Of a DNA stretch of 64,000 nt, positions 8,599 to 16,555 are shown piece by piece (positions within the stretch are counted from its first letter, which is position 1; every line of letters starts with the position of its first letter). The DNA comes from Marinobacter profundi (GTDB lineage Bacteria; Pseudomonadota; Gammaproteobacteria; Pseudomonadales; Oleiphilaceae). The notes under the pieces were generated by a model, which worked only from the letters and a program-made list of their open reading frames with translations, did not search any database and was not told where the DNA came from. The position numbers were made by a program, and so were the translations under genes. The DNA lies in NCBI RefSeq assembly GCF_002744715.1, contig NZ_KZ319372.1:1-64000 (forward strand), read 5' to 3'.

Positions 8599-9519
8599 AT
8601 GAGCGATAAGAAACTTCTGGAAGGAAAAGTCATCGTGGTTACCGGCGCCGGCCGTGGTATCGGCCGCGCCACTGCACTGTTGCTGGCGGAAAGTGGCGCC
8701 AAGGTAGTGGTTAACGATATCGGTGGCGGTGCGGACGGTTCCGGTAACGATGCCACTCCGGCCCAGGAAGTGGTCAACGAGATCAAGGCAGCAGGCGGTG
8801 ATGCGGTTGCCAACTTCGACAGCGTGACCTCCTGGGAAGGCGGTCAGAAAATCGTCCAGTCCGCCATCGACACCTTCGGTCGCATCGACGGCGTCATCAA
8901 CAACGCCGGTAACCTGCGCGACGTGATCTTCCACAAGATGACTGAGGAAGACTTTGACGCGGTGCTGGCGGTCCACCTGAAAGGCACCTTCAACGTCAGC
9001 CGTGCTGCGGCGCCGATTTTCCGCGAGCAGGGCAGCGGTACCTTCGTCAACATGACCTCCACCTCCGGCCTGATCGGTAACTTCGGCCAGGCAAACTACG
9101 CGGCGGCCAAGATGGGTATCGTGGGCCTGTCCAAGTCCATGGCACTGGACATGCAGCGCTTCGGGGTAACGTCCAACTGCATCGCGCCGTTCGCCTGGAG
9201 CCGGCTGATCGGCAGCATTCCGACCGACAGTGAGGAACAGAAGGCCCGCGTTGCCAAGATCCAGCAGATGACTCCGGACAAGATCGCCACCCTGGCGGTG
9301 TCCCTGTGCAGCGACCAGGCGAAGAACGTCACCGGCCAGATCTTCGGTGTGCGTAACAACGAAATCTTCCTGTTCAGCCAGCCGCGTCCGTTCCGCTCTG
9401 CCCACACCTCCGAGGGCTGGACTCCGGAGACTGTGCTGAGCCGTGTGCTGCCGGCCTTCGAAGCGGACTTCTATCCGCTGAGCCGCTCTGCGGACGTGTT
9501 CAGCTGGGACCCGTTCTGA
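8599..9519 (+). CDS. Short-chain dehydrogenase, MFE-2/HSD17B4 type (3-hydroxyacyl-CoA dehydrogenase)
   Basis: This 306-residue SDR has the cofactor loop TGAGRGIG (15-22), NNAG (101-104), a Ser in MTSTSG (152-157) and the YxxxK pair Tyr167/Lys171. Asp40 at the end of the second strand favours NAD over NADP. The long segment after the fold and the family pattern resemble the D-specific 3-hydroxyacyl-CoA dehydrogenase domain of peroxisomal multifunctional enzyme 2. The next gene encodes the matching hydratase-2 domain as a separate protein. It should oxidise a (3R)-hydroxyacyl-CoA to the 3-oxoacyl-CoA used by the thiolase at 5563. A GGAGG ribosome site lies 5-6 nt from the ATG. Confidence 0.85.
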   Translation: MSDKKLLEGKVIVVTGAGRGIGRATALLLAESGAKVVVNDIGGGADGSGNDATPAQEVVNEIKAAGGDAVANFDSVTSWEGGQKIVQSAIDTFGRIDGVINNAGNLRDVIFHKMTEEDFDAVLAVHLKGTFNVSRAAAPIFREQGSGTFVNMTSTSGLIGNFGQANYAAAKMGIVGLSKSMALDMQRFGVTSNCIAPFAWSRLIGSIPTDSEEQKARVAKIQQMTPDKIATLAVSLCSDQAKNVTGQIFGVRNNEIFLFSQPRPFRSAHTSEGWTPETVLSRVLPAFEADFYPLSRSADVFSWDPF

Positions 9520-9605
9520 TCCCGGTCTGACATTGCAGTATCGTTCCGGCCCTGCGGGGCCGGGCACCTGTACGGCCCTGACAGTAACAATAAAGGAGCG
9601 CCACG

Positions 9606-10463
9606 GTGGCCATCGATTACGATAAGCTGATGAATCGCAAGTTCGAGCGTCTCGAACACACCTACACCGAGAAAGACACCATCCTCTACGCCCTGGGTGT
9701 GGGTATGGGCATCGACCCCCTCGATGAAGACTGCCTGAAATTTGTCTACGAAGATGGCCTGAAAGCCATGCCCAGCATGGCGAATGTGCTGGCCTATCCC
9801 GGTTTCTGGGCGAAAGAGCCGGATACCGGCATCGACTGGGTGAAGATTCTCCACGCCGGTCAGGAAATGATCATGCACAAACCCCTGCCCGCCTCCGGCA
9901 CGGTTGAAGCCACCACCCGGATCAACGAAATCGTCGACAAGGGCGAGGGCAAGGGTGCCCTGATCCTGTCCGAGCGCACCGTCCGTGATGCGGCTACCGG
10001 TGAAGACCTGTGTACCCTGATCAGCACCACCATGGCCCGCGGTGACGGCGGTTTTGGCGGCCCGTCGGTGCCGTCACCGAAGCCGGACCCGATTCCCGAG
10101 CGCGAGGCAGACCTGGTGTGCGACCTGCCAACGCTGCCGATGTCGGCACTGATCTACCGTCTGTCCGGCGATTACAACCCGCTGCACGCGTCACCGGCGG
10201 TGGCAACGGCGGCCGGATTCAAGGCGCCGATCCTGCACGGGCTGTGTACCTTCGGGGTGGCCACCCACGCCATTCTGAAAACCCTGTGTGACTACGATCC
10301 GGCCCGATTCCACCGCATTCGCCTGCGGTTCTCGTCACCGGTCTATCCGGGTGAAACCATTCGCACCGAAATCTGGCGCACCGGCAACGAAGTCGCCTTC
10401 CGCTGCCGGGTAACCGAGCGCGATGTGGTGGTCATCAACAACGGCTACGCCGAAGTCAGCTGA
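9606..10463 (+). CDS. MaoC-family hydratase 2 (double hot dog)
   Basis: The 285-residue protein has the length of a double-hot-dog (R)-specific 2-enoyl-CoA hydratase. The hydratase-2 motif is in the second half: YRLSGDYNPLHASP, with the catalytic pair Asp189 and His194 five residues apart. It resembles the hydratase domain of multifunctional enzyme 2 and pairs with the SDR before it. The start is GTG, supported by AAAGGAG seven bases upstream; there is no in-frame ATG near. It would hydrate the enoyl-CoA made by one of the operon's dehydrogenases. Hydration of a mesaconyl-CoA is a second possibility given the neighbours at 6840 and 10531. Confidence 0.85.
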   Translation: MAIDYDKLMNRKFERLEHTYTEKDTILYALGVGMGIDPLDEDCLKFVYEDGLKAMPSMANVLAYPGFWAKEPDTGIDWVKILHAGQEMIMHKPLPASGTVEATTRINEIVDKGEGKGALILSERTVRDAATGEDLCTLISTTMARGDGGFGGPSVPSPKPDPIPEREADLVCDLPTLPMSALIYRLSGDYNPLHASPAVATAAGFKAPILHGLCTFGVATHAILKTLCDYDPARFHRIRLRFSSPVYPGETIRTEIWRTGNEVAFRCRVTERDVVVINNGYAEVS

Positions 10464-10530
10464 CGCCCGTTCCGGTCGCCGGTGACGGCGGCCGGTGCTT
10501 CCACCCCCTGACAGCCAGGAACTGAACACC

Positions 10531-11757
10531 ATGCAGAACATTCTCTCAGGACTCCGTGTCGTTGAAGGCAGTGCCTTCGTGGCCGCACCTTCCGGCGGTA
10601 TGACACTGGCGCAGCTGGGCGCGGACGTCATCCGTTTCGATCCGATCGGTGGCGGTATCGATTACAACCGCTGGCCGGTGACCGCGGACCAGAAAAGCCT
10701 GTACTGGCACAGCCTCAACAAGGGCAAGCGTTCCATCGCGGTGGATTTCCGCCGCCCCGAAGGCCAGGAGCTGCTGACCCGGCTGATTGCCGCCCCCGGC
10801 GACGAGGCAGGCCTGTTCCTGACCAACTTCCCGGCCAAGGGCTGGTTGTCCTATGACCGCCTGAAAGAACACCGGGACGACCTGATTTACCTGAACCTGG
10901 TTGGCGATCGCCACGGCCGTGGTGCGCTGGATTACACCGTCAACTGCAAAGTGGGCTTTCCGGCGCTGACCGGGGTGGGCAAGAGCGGGGAGATCCCGCC
11001 ACTGAACAACCCGATGCCCGCCTGGGACGTAATTACCGGGCAGCAGATTGCCCTGGGCCTGCTGGCGGCCGAGCGCCATCGCAGCCGCACCGGCCAGGGC
11101 CAGCTGGTGCGCATTGCCCTGGCTGATGTGGCACTCGCCACCCTGGGCAACCTGGGTTACATCGCCGAAGCCATGATCAATGGCAGCGATCGCGAGGCCA
11201 TCGGCAACAACATCTTCGGCACCTACGGTCATGACTTCCAGTGCCAGGACGGTGAGCGGGTGATGGTGGTGGGAGTTAGTCCCAACCAGTGGCGGGCGCT
11301 GGTCGAGGTGACCGGTACCGAAGCCGAGATAACCGCCCTGCAGCAGCGCATGGGGCTGGATTTCCGCAAGGAAGGCGACCGTTACGAAGGCCGCGACGGT
11401 ATCACCGAGATCTTCCAGCCCTGGTTTGCCGCCCGCCGCTTCGAGCAGGTTGCCACCGAGCTGGACAACGCCGGCGCCTGTTGGGGCAAGTACCAGACCA
11501 TCCGCGAAGTGGTCGAGAACGACATCGACTGTTCGGTGGACAACCCGATGTTCCAGATGGTGGAGCAGCCGGGCATTGGCAAGTATCTGATGCCGGATCA
11601 TCCGCTGCGATTCACCTCGGTGGATCAGGAGCCGGTGCGGCCTGCACCAAAACTGGGTGAGCACACCGAGGAAATTCTGGCGGACACCCTCGGCCTGTCC
11701 GCTGGCGAGATCGCGCGCCTGTTCGACCAGAAGATTGTGGCGGGTTCTGGCCGCTGA
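10531..11757 (+). CDS. CaiB/BaiF CoA transferase, 2-methylfumaryl-CoA isomerase (Mct)-like
   Basis: The 408-residue class III CoA transferase has its predicted acyl-accepting Asp at 166 (PAWDVITG). The opening GLRVVEGSAFVAAP followed by MTLAQLGADVIRFDPIGGG and LNKGKRSIAVDFR is what I recall for 2-methylfumaryl-CoA isomerase (mesaconyl-CoA C1-C4 CoA transferase) of the 3-hydroxypropionate bicycle. This enzyme moves CoA within a dicarboxylate and needs no external donor. Its substrate is the product of methylsuccinyl-CoA dehydrogenase, two genes of which type flank it functionally. The ATG at 10531 is preferred over a GTG at 10495 because AGGA lies about 10 nt upstream and family homology starts there. 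The subfamily assignment is from memory of the sequence and needs a search. Confidence 0.78.
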   Translation: MQNILSGLRVVEGSAFVAAPSGGMTLAQLGADVIRFDPIGGGIDYNRWPVTADQKSLYWHSLNKGKRSIAVDFRRPEGQELLTRLIAAPGDEAGLFLTNFPAKGWLSYDRLKEHRDDLIYLNLVGDRHGRGALDYTVNCKVGFPALTGVGKSGEIPPLNNPMPAWDVITGQQIALGLLAAERHRSRTGQGQLVRIALADVALATLGNLGYIAEAMINGSDREAIGNNIFGTYGHDFQCQDGERVMVVGVSPNQWRALVEVTGTEAEITALQQRMGLDFRKEGDRYEGRDGITEIFQPWFAARRFEQVATELDNAGACWGKYQTIREVVENDIDCSVDNPMFQMVEQPGIGKYLMPDHPLRFTSVDQEPVRPAPKLGEHTEEILADTLGLSAGEIARLFDQKIVAGSGR

Positions 11758-11844
11758 GTACCGAGATCAATAACAACACGATCAATCACAGCACGATTAA
11801 TAACAACAAGGCTCGCCGGGTATCGGCGGCGATGGAGATTGCAC

Positions 11845-12975
11845 ATGGGACCGTTGCACGGTTTTCGCATTATCGAATTGGCCGGTATCGGCCCCGGACC
11901 CTTCTGCGGCATGGTGCTGGCAGACCTGGGTGCGGAAGTGATCAGCGTGGAGCGACTCGGCGCGCAGGCGCCGAAAGCGGCACTGGATTGCAGCCGCCGT
12001 GGCAAACGCTCGATTGCCCTCGACCTCAAGAGCAAAGTCGGGGTAGAGGCGTTGCTGAAACTGGTGGAAAGTGCCGATGCGCTGTTCGAGGGTTTTCGCC
12101 CCGGGGTAACCGAAAAACTCGGGATCGGCCCCGACGCCTGTCTCGCCCGTAACCCGAAACTGATCTATGGCCGGATGACCGGCTGGGGCCAGTTTGGTCC
12201 GCTGTCTCACGCCGCCGGCCATGACATCAACTACATCTCGCTGACCGGTGCACTCAATGCCGTGGGTCGCGCCGGCGAAAAACCGGTGCCCCCGCTCAAC
12301 CTGGTGGGTGATTTTGGCGGCGGCGGCATGTTCCTGGCGCTCGGGCTGGTGGCCGGGCTGCTGGAGGCCCAGAAGTCCGGCAAGGGCCAGGTGATTGATG
12401 CGGCAATGACCGACGGGTCTGCCATCCTGATGTCCATGTTCCACAGTGCCCATGCCATGGGGCTGCATTCCCTGGAGCGCGGCACCAACAAGCTGGATGG
12501 CGGTGCCCACTTCTACGACACCTATGAAACCCGCGACGGCAAGTACATCTCCATCGGTTCCATCGAGCCACAGTTCTATGCCCGGCTGATGGCAGTGGCC
12601 GGTTTGCCCGCGGAGCGGTTTGCCGACCAGCTGAACCAGCAGCGCTGGCCGGAGCTCAAGCAGGCCATCGCCGAGGTTTTCCTGCAGAAGACCCGTGAGG
12701 AGTGGTGTGAGCTGATGGAAGGCACCGATATCTGCTTTGCGCCGGTGCTGGATATGCAGGAAGCCCAGAGCCATCCGCACAACGTGGCGCGCCAGACCTA
12801 CGTGAAAGTGGGTGACATGACACAGCCCGCGCCAGCCCCCCGCTTCAGCAGGACTGCGCCGGAGATTCGTCACCCGGCAAAACCCTACGGTACGGATACC
12901 GCAGCAGTCTTTACCGAGCTGGGGTACAGTGCCGAGCAGCTGGACGCGCTACAGGGCGCCATCGCCGTCAACTGA
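11845..12975 (+). CDS. Alpha-methylacyl-CoA racemase
   Basis: The 376-residue protein is a family III CoA-transferase fold enzyme. With the start at 11845, the three catalytic residues fall on the numbering of the mycobacterial racemase MCR: His126 (AGHDINYISLTGAL), Asp156 (LNLVGDFGGGGM) and Glu241 (GSIEPQFY). The opening GPGPFCGMVLADLGAEV is also typical. It should interconvert the 2R and 2S epimers of a 2-methylacyl-CoA so that stereospecific dehydrogenases can act. This implies that the operon handles an alpha-methyl-branched acid. GGAG lies 7 nt before the ATG. The match to racemase residues distinguishes it from the neighbouring transferase-like gene. Confidence 0.92.
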   Translation: MGPLHGFRIIELAGIGPGPFCGMVLADLGAEVISVERLGAQAPKAALDCSRRGKRSIALDLKSKVGVEALLKLVESADALFEGFRPGVTEKLGIGPDACLARNPKLIYGRMTGWGQFGPLSHAAGHDINYISLTGALNAVGRAGEKPVPPLNLVGDFGGGGMFLALGLVAGLLEAQKSGKGQVIDAAMTDGSAILMSMFHSAHAMGLHSLERGTNKLDGGAHFYDTYETRDGKYISIGSIEPQFYARLMAVAGLPAERFADQLNQQRWPELKQAIAEVFLQKTREEWCELMEGTDICFAPVLDMQEAQSHPHNVARQTYVKVGDMTQPAPAPRFSRTAPEIRHPAKPYGTDTAAVFTELGYSAEQLDALQGAIAVN

Positions 12976-13016
12976 ACCTGGACCAACCGAATACGTTTGC
13001 ATGGGGACAATAACAA

Positions 13017-13814
13017 ATGAGTCATCTCTTATACGAAGCAGAAAACGGTGTTGCCTACCTCACCATGAATCGTCCGGAAGCCAGAAACGCGCTTTCGCTG
13101 GACATGCGGCAGAAGCTGTTGGCGACCTTCCAGGCGCTGGAGTCCGATGACTCGGTGCGGTGTGTGGTGCTGCGGGGCGCCGGTGATCATTTCATGGCGG
13201 GGGGCGACGTCAAGTCGTTCATGGAATTCACCCCGCTGACTCCCGAGCAGCGGCGGCTGACCTTCATCAACCGGATCCACACCAACCTCAACGGCATCAT
13301 GTACACCATGCGGCGGCTCAACAAGCCGATTATTGCCAGTGTCCGTGGCGCGGCCGCCGGTGCCGGTATCAGCGTGGCACTGAGTTGTGACCTGGTGATT
13401 GCTGCCGACGATGCCTTCTTCACCCTGGCCTACAGCCACATTGCCAGCAGCCCGGACGGCGGTGCGACCTATTACCTGCCGCGGCTGGTGGGCACCAAGA
13501 AAGCCATGGAAATTGCCTTGCTGGGGGACCGCTTCAGCGCTGCCGAAGCCAAAGACCTTGGCATGATCAACCGGGTGGTGCCCGGTGCCGACCTGGAGGC
13601 GGAGACCCGCAAACTGGCCGAGCGGCTGGCTCAGGGGCCGACCCGCGCCTACGGCAACATCAAGAAGCTGATCCTGCAGTCATCGGAAAACTCCCTCGAA
13701 CAACAACTGCAGTCCGAGGCGGAAACCTTCGGGGACAGCGTGATGGCTGAAGACTGGGTCGAGGGTGTAACCGCCTTCAATGAAAAACGCAAACCGCAGT
13801 TTACCGGCCGTTGA
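13017..13814 (+). CDS. Crotonase-family protein (PaaG-like, without both hydratase glutamates)
   Basis: This 265-residue crotonase has the CoA-binding/oxyanion segments NRPEARNALS and MAGGDVKSF and the GAAAGAGISVALSCD helix. The two glutamates of mitochondrial enoyl-CoA hydratase (Glu144 and Glu164) align with Ser and Tyr. An Asp is present in SPDGG, the position of the catalytic Asp in PaaG-type isomerases and related dehalogenases. It is therefore more likely an isomerase, hydrolase or special hydratase than an ordinary enoyl-CoA hydratase. It is the ninth gene of the operon, 41 nt after the racemase and 44 nt before the acyl-CoA synthetase. Confidence 0.85.
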   Translation: MSHLLYEAENGVAYLTMNRPEARNALSLDMRQKLLATFQALESDDSVRCVVLRGAGDHFMAGGDVKSFMEFTPLTPEQRRLTFINRIHTNLNGIMYTMRRLNKPIIASVRGAAAGAGISVALSCDLVIAADDAFFTLAYSHIASSPDGGATYYLPRLVGTKKAMEIALLGDRFSAAEAKDLGMINRVVPGADLEAETRKLAERLAQGPTRAYGNIKKLILQSSENSLEQQLQSEAETFGDSVMAEDWVEGVTAFNEKRKPQFTGR

Positions 13815-13858
13815 GGTCGTCAGTTTGAGCTGACGGGCCGGTTACAGGAGATTGAGCA

Positions 13859-15412
13859 GTGACCAAGACCACAATCGACAAGACTACGTTCAAGGGCATT
13901 GTCTGCGGCAGCAGGCATCTGAGCCATGAGGAATTCCAGCATGATATCCGTCGCGCGGCGGCGGGCTTCCGCAATATGGGAGTCGAACCGGGTGACTGCG
14001 TCGGTATCTTCATGCGCAACGACATTCCGTTCCTGACCGCCAACCATGCCGCCAACTATGTCGGTGCTTACGCGGTGCCGATCAACTGGCATCTGGCCGG
14101 TGAGGAGCTGACCTACATTCTGAATGACTGTGGCGCCAAGGTGCTGGTGATTCACGCGGATCTCTGGCGCGCCATCCACGATGCCATTCCCGCCGGCGTG
14201 ACCTGCCTGGTGGTGGAGACCCATGAGGACATCGGTTCGGCGTTCGGCCTCGATGCGCAGGCCTGTACAGTGCCGGAAGGGCAGACCAGCTGGTACCAGT
14301 GGCTCGACAACCAGCAGCCGATCACTGAACCTGCCCGGGTCGGCCCATCGTCGATGCTGTATACCTCCGGCACCACCGGTCATCCCAAGGGGGTTCGTCG
14401 CATCGCCCTGGACGACGACAAAGTCACCCGGATGCGGAATTTCCGCTCCCGGGTGTACGGCTGCGCACCTAATGCCCGCTGCATGGTGCCGGGCCCGCTC
14501 TACCACAGCGCCCCCAACGGCTACGCCATGCAGGCTTCCAAAATCAGTGACCTGCTGCTGATTGTGCCGCGGTTTGACGCCGAGGGCGTGCTGCAGCTGA
14601 TCGAAGAGTACAAGCTCACGGCGGCGATGATGGTACCGATCATGTTCATCCGTCTGCTCAAGCTGCCGGAAGCCATCCGCAACCGCTATGACCTGTCATC
14701 CCTGGAATTCATCATCCACGCCGCCGCGCCGTGTCCGGCGGACGTCAAGCGCAAGATGATCGAGTGGTTCGGACCGGTCATCAACGAGTTCTACGGCTCC
14801 ACCGAGTCCGGTGCCGTGGTTGCCTGTAACTCCGAGCAGGCATTGGCGAAACCCGGCAGTGTCGGCAAGACGGTGCCGGAAGCGGATGTCCGCATTCTTG
14901 ACGAGAACGGCAACATCCTGCCCGCCAATACCATTGGTGAAATTTACTCGCGGTTCCCGATCAACGATTTCACTTATAACGGCCGGCCGGAAGCCCGGGC
15001 TGAAATCGATCGTGACGGCTACATCACCTCCGGTGACATGGGTTATATGGATGAGGACGGATTCCTGTTCATCGCTGACCGGGCCAAGGACATGGTGATC
15101 TCGGGTGGGGTCAATATCTACCCCGCAGAGATTGAGTCGGTGCTTCATAATTACCCCGGGATCAAGGACTGTGCAGTGTTCGGGGTGCCGGATGAAGAGT
15201 TTGGCGAGTCGGTGATGGCGGTGCTGGAAGTCGACAATGAGGACGGCATTTCCGTCGACGAAGTCCGGGTTTATCTGCGCGAACACCTGGCTGGCTTCAA
15301 GGTGCCACGGACCATCGAGATCGGCAAAGACCTGCCGCGGGAAGACTCCGGCAAGATCTTCAAGCGCCGGCTTCGCGACAAGTACTGGCAGCAGGCCGGG
15401 CGCAGGATCTGA
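13859..15412 (+). CDS. AMP-forming acyl-CoA synthetase
   Basis: The 517-residue protein has the adenylate-forming signature MLYTSGTTGHPKGV, the FYGSTESG segment, SGDMGYMDEDGFLFIADR and the C-terminal PREDSGKIFKRRLR with the catalytic Lys. It activates a carboxylic acid with ATP and CoA, supplying the operon's first intermediate. The start is GTG at 13859 with AGGAG eight bases upstream. The N terminus is shorter than in most members, which usually have about 30 more residues before the first conserved region. It is the last gene of the plus-strand operon and ends before a strong hairpin. Confidence 0.9.
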   Translation: MTKTTIDKTTFKGIVCGSRHLSHEEFQHDIRRAAAGFRNMGVEPGDCVGIFMRNDIPFLTANHAANYVGAYAVPINWHLAGEELTYILNDCGAKVLVIHADLWRAIHDAIPAGVTCLVVETHEDIGSAFGLDAQACTVPEGQTSWYQWLDNQQPITEPARVGPSSMLYTSGTTGHPKGVRRIALDDDKVTRMRNFRSRVYGCAPNARCMVPGPLYHSAPNGYAMQASKISDLLLIVPRFDAEGVLQLIEEYKLTAAMMVPIMFIRLLKLPEAIRNRYDLSSLEFIIHAAAPCPADVKRKMIEWFGPVINEFYGSTESGAVVACNSEQALAKPGSVGKTVPEADVRILDENGNILPANTIGEIYSRFPINDFTYNGRPEARAEIDRDGYITSGDMGYMDEDGFLFIADRAKDMVISGGVNIYPAEIESVLHNYPGIKDCAVFGVPDEEFGESVMAVLEVDNEDGISVDEVRVYLREHLAGFKVPRTIEIGKDLPREDSGKIFKRRLRDKYWQQAGRRI

Positions 15413-15425
15413 GCCGACTTCCGCA

Positions 15426-15451
15426 GGCCGGCGCCGCTGACGGCGCCGGCC
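15426..15451. terminator. Bidirectional hairpin between convergent genes
   Basis: A perfect 11-bp stem (GGCCGGCGCCG / CGGCGCCGGCC) with the loop CTGA lies between the acyl-CoA synthetase and the reverse crotonase. There is no T tract on either strand, so it may stop RNA decay or assist termination more than act alone. Confidence 0.55.
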
Positions 15452-15470
15452 AGTCGGGTAAACGCCCGGT

Positions 15471-16250
15471 TCAATGACCCCGGAAAACCGGCGGTCGTTT
15501 ATGCTGGCGGGCCTCAATTGCCTCGGCAAAATCCGCGGTATTGAATGCAACCTGCTGGCTTTCGGCCTCCAGGGTCAGGGTCGCGCTGAGATCCAGGGTT
15601 GCCGCCATGGCAATCTCTTTTTTGATCAGGCCGAGGGCGGTGGTTGGCCCGTTCGCCAGTTGGCCGGCCAGTTTGTCTGCCTCTGCCCATAGCTGGTCAT
15701 TGTCCACCACCTTGTGCGCCAGCCCCCACGTCAGCGCTTCCTCTGCCCCGAAGGTGCCACCGGTCAATGCAAGGGCAGCGGTGCGGCGGGCGCCGATGGT
15801 GCGGGAGAGAAACCATGAGCTGCCGCCGTCCATGACCGCGCCGATACGGGCAAACGAAACGTGAAATGCCGCATCCCGGTTTACCAGCATGAGGTCGGAC
15901 GCCAGGGCCAGGCTGACCCCGGCGCCGGCGGCCGGACCGTTGACTGCGGCAATAACCGGTACCGGCAGGCTGGTCAGTTTTCTGATCACCTGATTGATCC
16001 CGCTTTCCACCTGTTCGCCAATGTTGGCGCGGCGGGCAAGGATCTGGTCGGGCTGGACATCGGCACCGGTACAGAAGCCCCGGCCATTGGCTCGAATGAC
16101 GATGGCGCGGACGTCCGGATTGGTGGCCTGGTCCGTCAACAGCCGGAGCATCTCCTCCCGCATTTCGTTGCTCATGGCATTGAGCCGGTCGGGTCGGTTC
16201 AGGGTAAGGGTCAGGATATGGTTGTTTATTTCATGTAATAAATCGGCCAT
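15471..16250 (-). CDS. Crotonase-family protein, PaaG-like
   Basis: This 259-residue crotonase is encoded opposite to the main operon. CoA-binding segments NRPDRLNAMS and FCTGADVQ are present. The GAGVSLALASD helix has Ser where enoyl-CoA hydratase has Glu144, and no Glu aligns with Glu164. Asp in AVMDGGSS sits at the PaaG catalytic position. It probably catalyses double-bond isomerisation or a related step. The gene is convergent with the synthetase at 13859 and divergent from the TRAP cluster, sharing a 245-nt upstream region with it. Confidence 0.85.
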   Translation of the reverse strand: MADLLHEINNHILTLTLNRPDRLNAMSNEMREEMLRLLTDQATNPDVRAIVIRANGRGFCTGADVQPDQILARRANIGEQVESGINQVIRKLTSLPVPVIAAVNGPAAGAGVSLALASDLMLVNRDAAFHVSFARIGAVMDGGSSWFLSRTIGARRTAALALTGGTFGAEEALTWGLAHKVVDNDQLWAEADKLAGQLANGPTTALGLIKKEIAMAATLDLSATLTLEAESQQVAFNTADFAEAIEARQHKRPPVFRGH

Positions 16251-16403
16251 GGCTACTCCGTATTTGTTTTATGGATTGCTGCAATGCATCCGGATGTATT
16301 GTTGTTGCTCTGTTTATTCAGGCTTGCTTTAAGAGAACGCTTTTTATCGGCCTTTAAAAGTAACCTGTAACCGGCTTTTAATCCTGTCTTTTGGCATACC
16401 TGA

Positions 16404-16433
16404 TTGGCATGGAAAATATAGATAAATTATAAC
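16404..16433 (+). promoter_or_regulatory. Sigma-70-like promoter for the first TRAP cluster
   Basis: TTGGCA (16404-16409) and TATAAC (16428-16433) are separated by 18 bp, about 60 nt before the first ATG. The -35 box overlaps the 16406-16424 motif shared with the porin upstream region and a CAT-N11-ATG dyad at 16396-16412. Regulation by a LysR-type protein is therefore plausible. Confidence 0.45.
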
Positions 16434-16495
16434 TGTGCGGGCGACGGTGGGGTGTTAGCGTTAGGGCTCATAAAAATAATGCACGGAGCTCTCAA

Positions 16496-16555
16496 ATGGC
16501 AAATACACAAATGACAAATACACAAATGGCAAGTACAAAAATGATAAGAACAAAA
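16496..16555 (+). repeat. Four 15-bp tandem units, each an in-frame ATG
   Basis: Units start at 16496, 16511, 16526 and 16541 and follow the pattern ATGRCAARTACAMAA. The first two differ by one base and the last two have drifted. Copy-number change would add or remove five residues and one start codon without shifting frame. Confidence 0.85.

Noticed and set aside
2873..15412. Benzylsuccinate (bbs) degradation operon
   Set aside because: DUF35 and thiolase resemble BbsAB, but a two-subunit BbsEF-type transferase and a benzylsuccinate synthase are not seen, and the racemase residues point to 2-methylacyl-CoA.
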